A stretch of DNA of 64,000 nucleotides from Bacillota bacterium (lineage in GTDB: Bacteria; Bacillota_I; Bacilli_A; RF39; UBA660): contig SVAJ01000001.1 of assembly GCA_015059435.1 (NCBI GenBank), forward strand, positions 667,132-731,131, given 5' to 3'. Position numbers and translations under genes: made by a program. This document shows positions 17,000 through 25,830 of this stretch, in pieces. The notes beneath the pieces were generated by a model. That model did no database searches, had not been told where the DNA came from, and saw only the letters and a list, made by a program, of their open reading frames with translations. Every line of letters begins with the position of its first letter. The first letter of the stretch is position 1.

Positions 17000-18475
17000 T
17001 TATATTACAATAGCAATCATATTATTAGATCCTTTATTAACTACTTTTGATAGTGTGTTTTGTAGTTTGTATCTTATGTTATCTGGCATTAGATTTATTT
17101 TGGATTGGATACCTTCTTGAACTATAGAATCTAGACTGCGACCAAATATTTCACTTTTCCATATTTCGTTATTTTCTTTATCTTTATCTTTAGTTAAATA
17201 GTCGATTAATTCTTTACTTTGTAGTTCACTACCAATGATTGGTTCGAAAGTAGATTCTACATCAACTCTGATCATATGTATTGAAGGGGCAACTGCTTTT
17301 AGTTTTATTCCATATCTTGAACCTTGTTTTATTATTTCAGGTTTATCTAGCTTCATATCTTCTACTTTAGGAGTTGCGACTCCATATCCAGTTTGTTTTA
17401 CCATTTTTAGGGCATATTTAATTGAATCATATTCTTTTTTTGCAATATTAAATTCTTGGAATAGAGCTAGTAAATCAGCTTTGTTTTTAACATCTATTTT
17501 TATTATATCTGTAAGAGTTTTGTTATATAAATTATTTGGAGCGGTTAGATTTACTGTTATAATTCCAGTTGATGGATCAATATCTGATAGATAAGCTTTT
17601 TCTATGTTTTCATTAGTTATAAAATTAGTTGTAATATTTTCTATATCTCTTAATTTATCTATTTCTATTACACTTTCTTTAATAGAATTTATATAACTTT
17701 GTTTTATTTCATGATCATGTTTTAGAATTGCTATCCATTCTGGCATATTTACTTTGACTTCTAATACTGGAAATTCATATAGGGCTTCACGTAATATATC
17801 ATACATATCTTTTTCTGTCATTGTTTCAATACTTATTGGCATTACTGGAACGTTGTGTTCTGTTTTAATTGATTCAGCTAATCTTATTGTTTCTGGTAGG
17901 GTAGGATGAGTGGTATTTAACAATATTATGAATGGTTTACCTATGCTTTTTAATTCATTAATAACTCTATTTTCAGCATCTATGTAATCACTTCTTTCAA
18001 ATTCTCCAATTGATGCATCAGTTGTGACTACTATACCAATAGTAGAGTGGTCTTTAATAACTTTTTCTGTTCCTATTTCAGCAGCTTCTATAAAAGGTAT
18101 TTCTTCATTATACCAGGGTGTTTTAACCATTCTGGGACCGTTTTCATCACTGGCTCCTTGAGCTTTATCTATCATGTATCCAACGCAGTCAATTAACTTA
18201 ATATTGCATGTAAAATCATCAAGTTTTATTTTGGCAGTATTGTTAGGAACAAATTTTGGTTCTGTTGTCATGATAGTTTTACCAGCAGCACTTTGTGGTA
18301 TTTCATCTAGAGCACGTTTTTTCTCATATTCGTCTTCTATATTTGGTACTACTAGTGTTTCTACCATTCTTTTTATAAAAGTTGATTTTCCTGTACGTAC
18401 GGCACCAACTACACCTAAATAAATATCTCCGCCACTTCTTTTAGCTATATTTTTAATAATTTCTTGTTTATCCAT
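17000..18475 (-). CDS. spoIVA: Stage IV sporulation protein A (SpoIVA)
   Basis: Cytoskeletal ATPase made in the mother cell; it polymerises on the forespore surface and forms the base layer of the spore coat. It has 491 residues, as expected. The opening matches the family closely: GGDIYLGVVGAVRTGKSTFIK with Walker A GAVRTGKS at residues 24-31, then PQSAAGKTIMTTEPKFVPN. The C-terminal region (GIQSKINLMPDN) also fits. I chose the ATG at 18475, 7 bases after AAGGAG; an ATG at 18481 is too close to that site. Strong evidence for endospore formation. Confidence 0.97.
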   Translation of the reverse strand: MDKQEIIKNIAKRSGGDIYLGVVGAVRTGKSTFIKRMVETLVVPNIEDEYEKKRALDEIPQSAAGKTIMTTEPKFVPNNTAKIKLDDFTCNIKLIDCVGYMIDKAQGASDENGPRMVKTPWYNEEIPFIEAAEIGTEKVIKDHSTIGIVVTTDASIGEFERSDYIDAENRVINELKSIGKPFIILLNTTHPTLPETIRLAESIKTEHNVPVMPISIETMTEKDMYDILREALYEFPVLEVKVNMPEWIAILKHDHEIKQSYINSIKESVIEIDKLRDIENITTNFITNENIEKAYLSDIDPSTGIITVNLTAPNNLYNKTLTDIIKIDVKNKADLLALFQEFNIAKKEYDSIKYALKMVKQTGYGVATPKVEDMKLDKPEIIKQGSRYGIKLKAVAPSIHMIRVDVESTFEPIIGSELQSKELIDYLTKDKDKENNEIWKSEIFGRSLDSIVQEGIQSKINLMPDNIRYKLQNTLSKVVNKGSNNMIAIVI

Positions 18476-18519
18476 ATACATTCTCCTTATACAATAAAGA
18501 TTATGTTAGTTATAAATAA

Positions 18520-18549
18520 AAAAGAACAAAACTTTAAATTTTGTTCTAG
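18520..18549 (-). terminator. Terminator after spoVIF (minus strand)
   Basis: Read on the minus strand, AGAACAAAA-loop-TTTTGTTCT followed by TTTTTTA comes right at the stop of the 18546-18785 gene. Confidence 0.75.
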
Positions 18550-18785
18550 AACATTTTATCAATATTTTTTGGAACTTTATCTTGAATTATATTATTTATA
18601 ATTTTATCTTCTTTTTCCTTAGATATTTCTTTTCCTGTCATTTTTCCTAATTCATTAATTACTTCTCTTAAAGTTTTTTCATCTTTCATATTTCCATTCT
18701 GTAATTTTTTAGCAAGAGATACGATAGTGTTTTTATCAACACTTGTTTTATTTTCTACACGTTTAAAAAAATTATCACCAAACAT
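18546..18785 (-). CDS. spoVIF: SpoVIF-like sporulation protein
   Basis: 79 residues, close to the family size of the Bacillus stage VI protein SpoVIF (YjcC), involved in late coat assembly. The family pattern is readable: FFKRVENKTSVDKNTIVSLA, then QNGNMKDEKTLREVINEL, then GKEISKEKEDKIINNI and KVPKNIDKM. GGAGG precedes the ATG but sits inside a 10-base-pair inverted repeat, so translation could be controlled by RNA structure. Neighbours are spoIVA downstream and a der-linked small gene upstream. Assignment is from remembered family pattern. Confidence 0.82.
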   Translation of the reverse strand: MFGDNFFKRVENKTSVDKNTIVSLAKKLQNGNMKDEKTLREVINELGKMTGKEISKEKEDKIINNIIQDKVPKNIDKMF

Positions 18786-18788
18786 AAT

Positions 18789-18820
18789 AAACCTCCTATC
18801 ATATTATATGTAGGAGGTTT
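18789..18820 (-). promoter_or_regulatory. Hairpin enclosing the spoVIF ribosome site
   Basis: On the minus strand AAACCTCCTA pairs perfectly with TAGGAGGTTT across a 12-base loop. The right arm is the Shine-Dalgarno sequence of spoVIF. The same hairpin, followed by a short U-rich stretch, could also act as a weak terminator for the upstream small gene. Confidence 0.6.
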
Positions 18821-18827
18821 TATTTAT

Positions 18828-19136
18828 TTAAAATTTATTATTTTTTTTCATAGATGCAGCTTTCATTTTACCTATTTTTTCACATTGTTTGTTGAATTCA
18901 TCTATAGTTATTAGTTTTTTGTCTAATCGTTCATGGAGCATAGCAATTGATTTATCATACATAGCCATTTGATCTGATGGATTAGTATGTTTATAGGTAT
19001 TCATATCTTCTTTAAAACCAAAATCTCTTTTACCATTATTTTGACTGGGATTATATCCATTATTTTTATTTATATTATTATTCATTTGGCTATTAAAACT
19101 ATTTTGGTTAAAACTATTATTGCCACCTATTATCAT
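18828..19136 (-). CDS. Asn-rich small protein with SHOCT-like tail
   Basis: 102 residues. The ATG directly abuts the der stop codon, with GGAG inside the end of der, so it is translationally coupled. The N-terminal half is low-complexity, rich in Asn, Ser and Gln. The C-terminal part, MLHERLDKKLITIDEFNKQCEKIGKM, resembles the short SHOCT oligomerisation motif (L-x-x-L-x-x-x-G-x-I-T-x-x-E-F). Function unknown. Confidence 0.65.
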   Translation of the reverse strand: MIIGGNNSFNQNSFNSQMNNNINKNNGYNPSQNNGKRDFGFKEDMNTYKHTNPSDQMAMYDKSIAMLHERLDKKLITIDEFNKQCEKIGKMKAASMKKNNKF

Positions 19137-20444
19137 CTACTCATCTCCACTTCTGTTTTTAAATTGTATAATTATAGGAGTTCCTTCTAGATCAAAGTTT
19201 TCTCTAAGTTTATTTTCTAGGTATCTTTCATATGAGAAATGAACTAATCCTTTATTGTTAACTCTTAGAGTGAATTTAGGAGGTTTAGTTCCAGTTTGAT
19301 GTGAGAAGTATATTTTTAATCTTTTTCCTTTATATGAAGGAGGTATGTTTAATTGATATGCATCTAATATTACGTTGTTTAATATACTTGTTGGGATTTC
19401 TTTTTTAATATTTTCTCCAACTTTAACTATTTCTGGCATTAATGTATGGATTCGTTTTTTAGTTAAAGCAGATAAGAATACTATAGGAGCATATGTTGCA
19501 AACTGAAATTCTGCTCTCATTAATTTTTTATAATCATTTATTGTAGTATCTTTTACAGTATCCCATTTATTTACTACAAATATTAATCCTTTACCACGTT
19601 CAATGGCATAACCTGCTATATGTTTATCATGTTCTGTGATTCCTTCTTCAGCATTAATAACTACTAAACATATATCACTTCTATCGATTGATTTTAAAGA
19701 TCTAAATAAACTATATTTTTCTATTGCTTCAAATACTTTTCCTTTTTTTCTCATACCTGCAGTATCTATCATTACATATTCTTCATTATGATATTTTAAT
19801 ACTGAGTCGATTGAATCTCTTGTTGTTCCGGCAATGTTAGATACAACAACACGTTCTTCATTTAGTAGAGCATTCATTAGACTACTTTTTCCAACATTAG
19901 GTCTTCCTATAATACAGAATTTTAATCTATCATCATCATCTTCTTCAACTTCTCTAAAGTCTTCAGTAATTTTATCCATTAGTTCTACATATCCAGTATT
20001 ATGAATACCACTTATTGGTACATAATCATTAAATCCTAGTTCATAGAAATCATATATATTATCTTCAGCACTTTTTACATCAACTTTGTTGATTGCAACT
20101 ATAACTTTCTTTTTACTTTTTCTTAAGATATCTCTGACAATTAAATCATTACTAGTTAGTCCTTCTTTTCCATCGACTATAAATACTACTACATCAGCAT
20201 CTTTAATAGCTATTTCAGCTTGCATTTTTATTTCATCATTAAAATCTAATTTAGTAGTATCTATACCACCAGTATCAATTAGATGAAATTTTTTATTATT
20301 ATAAGATGTTGTTTGATATATTCTATCTCTAGTAACACCTGGAAAATCTTCTATAATAGCAATTTTTTTACCAACTATTTTATTAAATAATGTTGATTTA
20401 CCAACATTAGGTCTTCCTACTAGGGCAACAGTGGGTATTTGCAT
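19137..20444 (-). CDS. der: Ribosome biogenesis GTPase Der (EngA)
   Basis: Double GTPase required for 50S subunit assembly. 435 residues with two G domains: G1 GRPNVGKSTLFN near residue 9 with NKVD as G4, and GRPNVGKSSLMN near residue 178 with NKWD as G4, then the C-terminal KH-like domain (PPKFTLRVNNKGLVHFSYERYLENKLRENF). GGAGGGG precedes the ATG. It heads a minus-strand run der, Asn-rich gene, spoVIF, spoIVA; in Bacillus der also lies near spoIVA and hup, and the same neighbourhood survives here. Confidence 0.97.
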   Translation of the reverse strand: MQIPTVALVGRPNVGKSTLFNKIVGKKIAIIEDFPGVTRDRIYQTTSYNNKKFHLIDTGGIDTTKLDFNDEIKMQAEIAIKDADVVVFIVDGKEGLTSNDLIVRDILRKSKKKVIVAINKVDVKSAEDNIYDFYELGFNDYVPISGIHNTGYVELMDKITEDFREVEEDDDDRLKFCIIGRPNVGKSSLMNALLNEERVVVSNIAGTTRDSIDSVLKYHNEEYVMIDTAGMRKKGKVFEAIEKYSLFRSLKSIDRSDICLVVINAEEGITEHDKHIAGYAIERGKGLIFVVNKWDTVKDTTINDYKKLMRAEFQFATYAPIVFLSALTKKRIHTLMPEIVKVGENIKKEIPTSILNNVILDAYQLNIPPSYKGKRLKIYFSHQTGTKPPKFTLRVNNKGLVHFSYERYLENKLRENFDLEGTPIIIQFKNRSGDE

Positions 20445-20556
20445 AGTATCCCCTCCAATTCAGCATTATTATATCATAACATATTAAAAATTTAAAGAAT
20501 TTGATGTTAAAAGATTTGTCAATGTGATATAATATTGTATATTAGGAGGATAAGAT

Positions 20557-21324
20557 ATGAGTAAAGAGGAAGAAAAATATGAATTTAGTTGGTTAGATAA
20601 CCCTAGTGTTGTTACAAGTATAATTATTATGCTTATTTCGTTTATTATCATTTTAAGTCAATCTTTTTTAGTAAATAACGAATTAACTACATTCGCAGTA
20701 ATGAGTAATGTTATTAATCATAATAGTATATATTTATTAGCATTAGTATATTTTATATTAATTAAATTTAATTTTGGTAAAAAGTATTTTAATTATTTAA
20801 ATTTAGTTTTAATATTATTATATTTATTTATTAGTGTTACATCTTTATTAACATTATTTCAAACATTTTCATTAATAAAAATATTTAGTTTATTATTAAA
20901 TTTATCTATATTTACTTATTTATTTCATACTATGTTAAAGGGTACTCGAGTATGGAGGGAATTTGGTCTTTCAAAATCTATTTTTAATGATATTACTAAT
21001 GATATGTATTTTTATTTAGTAGTTGTATTATCTATGATATTATTAGCACTTAATTTGATTTTTACAACATCATTTAATGGTACTGTTTTAACTATGTTAG
21101 ATTCTATTTATATAATTATGTTTTCTAGATACATATATTTATTTGGAGCATATTTAGATCATAAGTCAACTAGACCAGAACTTAATCTTAATGATATGAA
21201 AGATAGTGCTTTACATGTTGTTTCTGAAATAGTAGAAAAAACAGAAGAGACTTTTGAAAAAGTTAGTGGAGAAGCTAATAAGAAGTCTGCTAAAAAAACT
21301 TCTAAGAGTAGAGGTGATAAGTAA
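20557..21324 (+). CDS. Polytopic membrane protein, unknown
   Basis: 255 residues with about six or seven membrane helices (about residues 17-38, 55-70, 78-96, 98-120, 145-168, 175-195) and a charged C-terminal tail rich in Lys and Ser (KKSAKKTSKSRGDK). The helical part is dominated by Leu, Ile and Phe. AGGAGG precedes the ATG. It is followed after one base by a second small membrane protein, so the two probably form an operon. Confidence 0.7.
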   Translation: MSKEEEKYEFSWLDNPSVVTSIIIMLISFIIILSQSFLVNNELTTFAVMSNVINHNSIYLLALVYFILIKFNFGKKYFNYLNLVLILLYLFISVTSLLTLFQTFSLIKIFSLLLNLSIFTYLFHTMLKGTRVWREFGLSKSIFNDITNDMYFYLVVVLSMILLALNLIFTTSFNGTVLTMLDSIYIIMFSRYIYLFGAYLDHKSTRPELNLNDMKDSALHVVSEIVEKTEETFEKVSGEANKKSAKKTSKSRGDK

Positions 21325-21325
21325 T

Positions 21326-21664
21326 ATGGATATGTTCGTAGAAATAGATAAAGTAAGAAAAGATTTTCCAGGTTTCAAAACAGTTACAAAAGAAGTTAGT
21401 AGTGTTGAACTTAATGGATATCAAAAATTTGCAGTTATTGTATATTTAATATGTTTTTGTGCAGGTATAATTGTAGGTAACTTATTTCCTGTATGTGGAA
21501 GTAGTTCAAATTTCTTCTCTGTATGTACAATAAATGAGTTTAATTTTTCATTAATGTTATTTATATGGTTTGTTAGTTTACCTATTTGTTTATTCTTTTT
21601 TGCAATAGGTCATATAATAGCTTTACTTACTGAAATTAATAAGAAATTAGGAAAGAAAAACTAA
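21326..21664 (+). CDS. Two-helix membrane protein, unknown
   Basis: 112 residues from the ATG at 21326, one base after the previous stop, with GAGGTGAT inside the end of the upstream gene; the longer frame reading from 21254 is an overlap artefact. Two membrane helices at about 29-50 and 70-98 flank a short loop with two cysteines (FPVCGSS and FSVCTI) that could form a disulfide outside the cell. Probably works with the upstream membrane protein. Confidence 0.65.
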   Translation: MDMFVEIDKVRKDFPGFKTVTKEVSSVELNGYQKFAVIVYLICFCAGIIVGNLFPVCGSSSNFFSVCTINEFNFSLMLFIWFVSLPICLFFFAIGHIIALLTEINKKLGKKN

Positions 21665-21729
21665 TTTCTTTTTTAATTGTAAATAGATATATAAATTACA
21701 TACTTTTTAATGTTTTTTAGCTATTTTTA

Positions 21730-21758
21730 TTGCACTTTTATTTAAAATATGATAAATT
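21730..21758 (+). promoter_or_regulatory. Promoter of hup
   Basis: TTGCAC (21730-21735), 17-base spacer, TAAATT (21753-21758). The predicted transcript would begin just before a perfect small hairpin, AAGCAT-AGTG-ATGCTT (21767-21782). Confidence 0.55.
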
Positions 21759-21810
21759 TTATTTACAAGCATAGTGATGCTTAATTAATCAATTAGGGAG
21801 GTAAATGATT

Positions 21811-22083
21811 ATGAAAAAAGTTGAATTAGTAGAAGCTGTAGCTGAAGCAACTGGATTAACTAAAGCTGATGCTACTAGAGCAATTGATGCTACTTTAGAT
21901 GCAATTAAAGGAGCTTTAGTAAAAGGAGATAAAGTACCACTAGTTGGATTTGGAACTTTTGCTACTTCTAAAAGAGCTGCTCGTGAAGGACGTAATCCAA
22001 GAACTGGAGAAACAGTTAAGATTGCTGCTAGAACAGCTGTTACATTTAAAGCTGGTTCTGCATTAAAAGATGCTGTAAACTAA
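21811..22083 (+). CDS. hup: DNA-binding protein HU
   Basis: Histone-like nucleoid protein that bends DNA, acting as a dimer. 90 residues. The start MKKVELVEAVAEATGL and the DNA-binding arm FGTFATSKRAAREGRNPRTGE are typical. GGGAGG lies 10 bases before the ATG at 21811; the ATG at 21805 is too close to it. It has a good promoter, a 5' stem-loop and a GC-rich terminator, consistent with high expression of a single gene. Confidence 0.97.
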   Translation: MKKVELVEAVAEATGLTKADATRAIDATLDAIKGALVKGDKVPLVGFGTFATSKRAAREGRNPRTGETVKIAARTAVTFKAGSALKDAVN

Positions 22084-22093
22084 TTTTAAATAT

Positions 22094-22117
22094 TTAGCCC
22101 TTAGGGGCTTTTTTTAT
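22094..22117 (+). terminator. Terminator after hup
   Basis: GCCC-TTAG-GGGC followed by seven T. One of the few GC-rich hairpins in the window. Confidence 0.85.
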
Positions 22118-22162
22118 GCGTAATTTATTTTTTAATGATATAATAATTGCAGGTGATATTTA

Positions 22163-23248
22163 ATGTTAGAAGAAGCGTTAAAGTTATTAAAAGAATTTAA
22201 AGATAATGGATATAAAGCTTACATAGTAGGTGGATATGTAAGAGATCATATATTGGGAATAGAATCTAGTGATGTTGATATTACTACTAATGCTACTCCT
22301 AAAGAAATAATGGAATTATTTGATGAGGCTTTCTTATCAAGTAAAGATTATGGTACAGTTACTGTTGTTAAAAAGGGAGTTAGGTTTGAAATAACAACCT
22401 TTAGAAAGGAAATAAATTATAAGGATAATAGACATCCAGATGAAATTAAATATATTGATGATTTATATCAAGATTTATTAAGAAGAGATTTTACTATAAA
22501 TACTATTTGTATGGATGAAAATGGTGAAATAATTGATTTTTTAAAGGGAAGAGATGACTTAGAAAAGAGAATAATTAGAACAGTAGGGGATGCTAAAGTT
22601 AGATTTAGTGAAGATGCTTTAAGAATACTTAGAGCTATTCGTTTCGCAACTAGTTTAGATTTTTCTTTAGATAAAGATGTTATTGAATCAATTCAACTTA
22701 ATAAAGAGTTATTAAAAAATGTCTCTTATAATAAAAGAAGGGTAGAACTTGATAAGATATTTACTAGTAATAATGCTAGTAAGGGTATAGGTTTATTAAT
22801 AAATTATAAGCTAGACAAAGCATTAGAACTTGATAATTTAGATAAAATTACTAATACTGATAGTTTAATTGGTATTTGGAGTGTTATTAATTCAGATAAG
22901 TATCCTTTTAGTAGTAATGAAAAAGAACTTATAGATAATATAAATAAAGTTGTTAAAATGGATAATTATGATCCTATGACTTTATATAACTATGGTTTAT
23001 ATGTTAATAGCGTTGCTGGTGATATAAAAGGATTGGATAAGAAAAAAATTACTGAGGAATATAATAATTTGGTTATACATAGTAGAAGTGATCTTGATAT
23101 AACTAGTGAAGATATTATGAAATTATTAGGTAGAGAACCTGGTGAATATCTAAAAGATATATATGAAGATATTGTAGATAAAATATTATATAGGAAATTA
23201 GAAAATGAAAAAGAAGTAATTGAAGAGTATATATTAAGTAAGTATTAA
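22163..23248 (+). CDS. cca: CCA tRNA nucleotidyltransferase / poly(A) polymerase family
   Basis: Adds or repairs the 3' CCA end of tRNAs. 361 residues. The nucleotidyltransferase core is clear: YIVGGYVRDHILG, then SSDVDITTNATP with the D-x-D metal ligands, RRDFTINTICMDENGEIIDF, and the neck FSEDALRILRAIRFATSL. The C-terminal third is poorly conserved and shows no HD domain. AGGTGAT precedes the ATG. As the only such gene in the window it is most likely the CCA enzyme. Confidence 0.88.
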   Translation: MLEEALKLLKEFKDNGYKAYIVGGYVRDHILGIESSDVDITTNATPKEIMELFDEAFLSSKDYGTVTVVKKGVRFEITTFRKEINYKDNRHPDEIKYIDDLYQDLLRRDFTINTICMDENGEIIDFLKGRDDLEKRIIRTVGDAKVRFSEDALRILRAIRFATSLDFSLDKDVIESIQLNKELLKNVSYNKRRVELDKIFTSNNASKGIGLLINYKLDKALELDNLDKITNTDSLIGIWSVINSDKYPFSSNEKELIDNINKVVKMDNYDPMTLYNYGLYVNSVAGDIKGLDKKKITEEYNNLVIHSRSDLDITSEDIMKLLGREPGEYLKDIYEDIVDKILYRKLENEKEVIEEYILSKY

Positions 23249-23304
23249 TATAAATTTTCTTTTTCATTTTTTTATGGTATTATATGGGTAATGGAGATGA
23301 TTAT

Positions 23305-23976
23305 ATGAAAAGTGCAGAAGTTATTAATGTGTTTAAAGATGGTAATATAGTTATTCCTATTTATTTTTTAAAAAGAATAAAGGATTTTAAATTAAAAATA
23401 GATGAGTTTTTATTTTTAATGTATTTATATAATTTAGGTAATAAATTTGTTTTTGATCCTAGTAAGTTTTCTAGTGACTTAGATATAGAACTTTTAAAAG
23501 TTATGGAGTATATTGATACTTTAACTAATAAAAAGTTAATTAGAGTTGAAGTTTTAAAGAATGATAAAGGTTTAATGGAAGAAGTAGTAATATTAGATGA
23601 TTTTTATAATAAGTTATCTTTAATGTTTATGGATAGTGCTAATAAGAATAGTAAGGCAGAAAATTCTAATATATTTGAGATTATTGAAAAAGAGTTTGGT
23701 AGAACTTTAAGTCCTATTGAATATGAGATTATTAAGGCTTGGCTTGATAATAATATGGATGAAGATTTAATTAAGGAAGCTATAAAAGAAGCTACTTTTA
23801 ATGGGGTATCTAATTTACGTTATATAGATAAGATTTTATATGAGTGGGGAAAGAATGGCATTACTACTGTAAAAGCTGTTGAGGAAAAGAGAAAACAGAG
23901 AAATAAGGCTAAGGAAGAAGAGAGTAATGTTGATTTAGATATGGTTGATTGGAATTGGTTTGATGAAGACGAGTAG
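23305..23976 (+). CDS. dnaD: DnaD-domain primosome protein
   Basis: Helicase-loading or replication-restart factor. 223 residues from the ATG at 23305 (GGAGATGATT upstream). The N-terminal part is a winged-helix region; the C-terminal DnaD domain is at about 125-190 (FEIIEKEFGRTLSPIEYEIIKAW ... NGVSNLRYIDKILYEWGKNGI, with the YIDKIL/W signature). It overlaps nth by 14 bases, the same dnaD-nth pairing found in Bacillus, where PBP1A and recU also lie close by. Confidence 0.92.
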   Translation: MKSAEVINVFKDGNIVIPIYFLKRIKDFKLKIDEFLFLMYLYNLGNKFVFDPSKFSSDLDIELLKVMEYIDTLTNKKLIRVEVLKNDKGLMEEVVILDDFYNKLSLMFMDSANKNSKAENSNIFEIIEKEFGRTLSPIEYEIIKAWLDNNMDEDLIKEAIKEATFNGVSNLRYIDKILYEWGKNGITTVKAVEEKRKQRNKAKEEESNVDLDMVDWNWFDEDE

Positions 23977-24598
23977 GATACTAGAATATTTAGATTTATT
24001 ATTTCCTAATCCTAAGTGTGAACTTACATATTTTAATGATTATAGTTTATTAATGGCTATTGTTTTAAGTGCTCAATGTACAGATAAAAGGGTTAATATG
24101 GTTACTCCTATTATATTTGCGAAGTATAAAGACTTAGAGGCACTTAAAAATGCTAATTTGGAGGATTTAGAGAATATTATTAGACCAGTAGGGTCTTTTA
24201 GAAAGAAGGCTTCTTATCTTAAGGATATTGCGATTATTTTGGTTGATGAGTATAATGGAGTAGTACCTAAAGACCAAAGAGTATTAGAGACATTTCCTGG
24301 TGTTGGTAGAAAGACAGCTAATGTCTTTTTAAGTGAGTTTTATAATTATCCAGCTATTGCGGTTGATACTCATGTAGAAAGAGTTTCTAAAAGACTTAAA
24401 CTTGCTTATAATAATGATAGTGTAGTTAAGGTTGAAGAAAAACTTATGAAGAAGTTTCCTAAGGATAAATGGGCTAAACTTCATTTACAATTAGTTCTTT
24501 TTGGTAGATATTACTGTAAGGCTCTTAAACCTGAATGTGATACGTGTAGACTTAAAGATTTGTGCAGGGGGAATAAAAATGAGAGAATTAGAAGATAA
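23963..24598 (+). CDS. nth: Endonuclease III
   Basis: Base-excision repair glycosylase and AP lyase for oxidised pyrimidines. 211 residues from the ATG at 23963, inside the dnaD end. The helix-hairpin-helix motif with catalytic Lys is FPGVGRKTANV, the catalytic Asp is in AVDTHVERV, and the [4Fe-4S] ligands are C-x6-C-x2-C-x5-C at the C-terminus (CKALKPECDTCRLKDLC). It overlaps the next gene by 20 bases. Confidence 0.96.
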   Translation: MKTSRILEYLDLLFPNPKCELTYFNDYSLLMAIVLSAQCTDKRVNMVTPIIFAKYKDLEALKNANLEDLENIIRPVGSFRKKASYLKDIAIILVDEYNGVVPKDQRVLETFPGVGRKTANVFLSEFYNYPAIAVDTHVERVSKRLKLAYNNDSVVKVEEKLMKKFPKDKWAKLHLQLVLFGRYYCKALKPECDTCRLKDLCRGNKNERIRR

Positions 24599-25799
24599 AT
24601 ATATAGAATTAATATTAAAAAGATGTTTAAATTTTGAAAATAAAAAATCATTAATGATACATTTAGATTTAAAAGAGCATATACCTATTGCCATGAAGAT
24701 TAAGAAAAAAGCACAGAGTATGGGAATAAGTGATGTTTGTATACATATTAATGATTTATATGAATTACATGATTATTTAAAAAATACACCTTTAGATAAA
24801 ATAGAATTAAATGATACTATGGATCGTAGTGACTGGGATCTTTATGCTAAGAAGGGTGGAGCATTATTATTTCTTAATTCTAAGGTTCCTGGACTTATGA
24901 ATGATATAAGTTCTGAAAAGATGCAGAAGGTTGTGGAATTAAAAGCTCAAACTCAAAAGTATTATAGAGAACATGTAAAAGAGTATATATTTCCGTGGAC
25001 TATTGTTGATTTACCTAATAAAAGATGGGCTGAGACAGTTTTTCCTGGAGATAAGAATGCTTATGATAAATTATATATGAGCATAATGAAAATGTGTATG
25101 GTTGATAGGGAAGATCCTGTTAAAGCGTGGCAAGAGTGGATTGATAAAAACAATTATTATAAAGATAAACTTAATGAATTAGAAATTTCTGAAATGCATT
25201 ATAAAAATTCTTTAGGTACTGATTTACATATTGGGTTACCTAAAGGTAGTGTTTGGCTTAATTTGGATAAATTGGATGCTAATGGTAATCCAATTATTTC
25301 TAATATGCCTAGTTATGAAATATTTAATACACCAAATAAGTGGAAAACTAATGGAGTAGTCTATTCGTCTAAACCATTTTATTGTGATGATGTGTGCATT
25401 AATAATTTTAAATTAGTGTTTAAGGATGGTAAGGTTGTTGATTGTGAAGCTGAAGAAGGTGAAGAAGTTTTAAAAACTTTAATTCAAAGTAACGATAATG
25501 CTTGTTACTTAGGTGAAGTTGCTTTGGTTCCGCATGATTCTCCTATTTCTAATACTGGTATTGTATTTAATGAAACATTATTTGATGAAAATTCTTCATG
25601 TCATTTAGCTTTTGGAAAGGCAACTCCTAGAAATATAAGAGGCTACCATAAAATGTCTAAAGAGGAACTTAATAGGATTGGGTTTAATGATGCACCAGTT
25701 CATGAAGACTTTATGATTGGTACAAGTGATTTGGAAATAGAGGCGACTACTAAGAAAGGTAAAATCTTAATATTTAAAAATGGTAATTTTAACATATAA
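24579..25799 (+). CDS. ampS: M29 family aminopeptidase
   Basis: Metal-dependent aminopeptidase of the AmpS/AmpT type, releasing N-terminal residues from peptides in the cytoplasm. 406 residues from the ATG at 24579, which has GGGGG upstream inside the nth end; earlier in-frame codons are rejected. Family blocks: PWTIVDLPNKRWAETVFP, EMHYKNSLGTDLHIGLP, LVPHDSPISNTGIVFNETLFDENSSCHLAFG, and VHEDFMIGTSDLEI with the metal-binding His, Glu and Asp. It is the last gene of the dnaD-nth run. Confidence 0.92.
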   Translation: MRELEDKYIELILKRCLNFENKKSLMIHLDLKEHIPIAMKIKKKAQSMGISDVCIHINDLYELHDYLKNTPLDKIELNDTMDRSDWDLYAKKGGALLFLNSKVPGLMNDISSEKMQKVVELKAQTQKYYREHVKEYIFPWTIVDLPNKRWAETVFPGDKNAYDKLYMSIMKMCMVDREDPVKAWQEWIDKNNYYKDKLNELEISEMHYKNSLGTDLHIGLPKGSVWLNLDKLDANGNPIISNMPSYEIFNTPNKWKTNGVVYSSKPFYCDDVCINNFKLVFKDGKVVDCEAEEGEEVLKTLIQSNDNACYLGEVALVPHDSPISNTGIVFNETLFDENSSCHLAFGKATPRNIRGYHKMSKEELNRIGFNDAPVHEDFMIGTSDLEIEATTKKGKILIFKNGNFNI

Positions 25800-25830
25800 A
25801 AAAACTAGAATTAATATTCTAGTTTTTTTT
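25797..25830. terminator. Bidirectional terminator
   Basis: AAAACTAGAA-TTAATA-TTCTAGTTTT with A- and T-runs, between the convergent ampS and PBP1A genes. Confidence 0.85.

Noticed and set aside
17235-18422. Two plus-strand open frames opposite spoIVA
   Set aside because: spoIVA is certain and these frames have no start signals or recognisable features.
18828-19136. Spore coat protein based on Asn-rich composition
   Set aside because: Composition alone is not enough; the only recognisable part is a SHOCT-like tail, and the gene is coupled to der.
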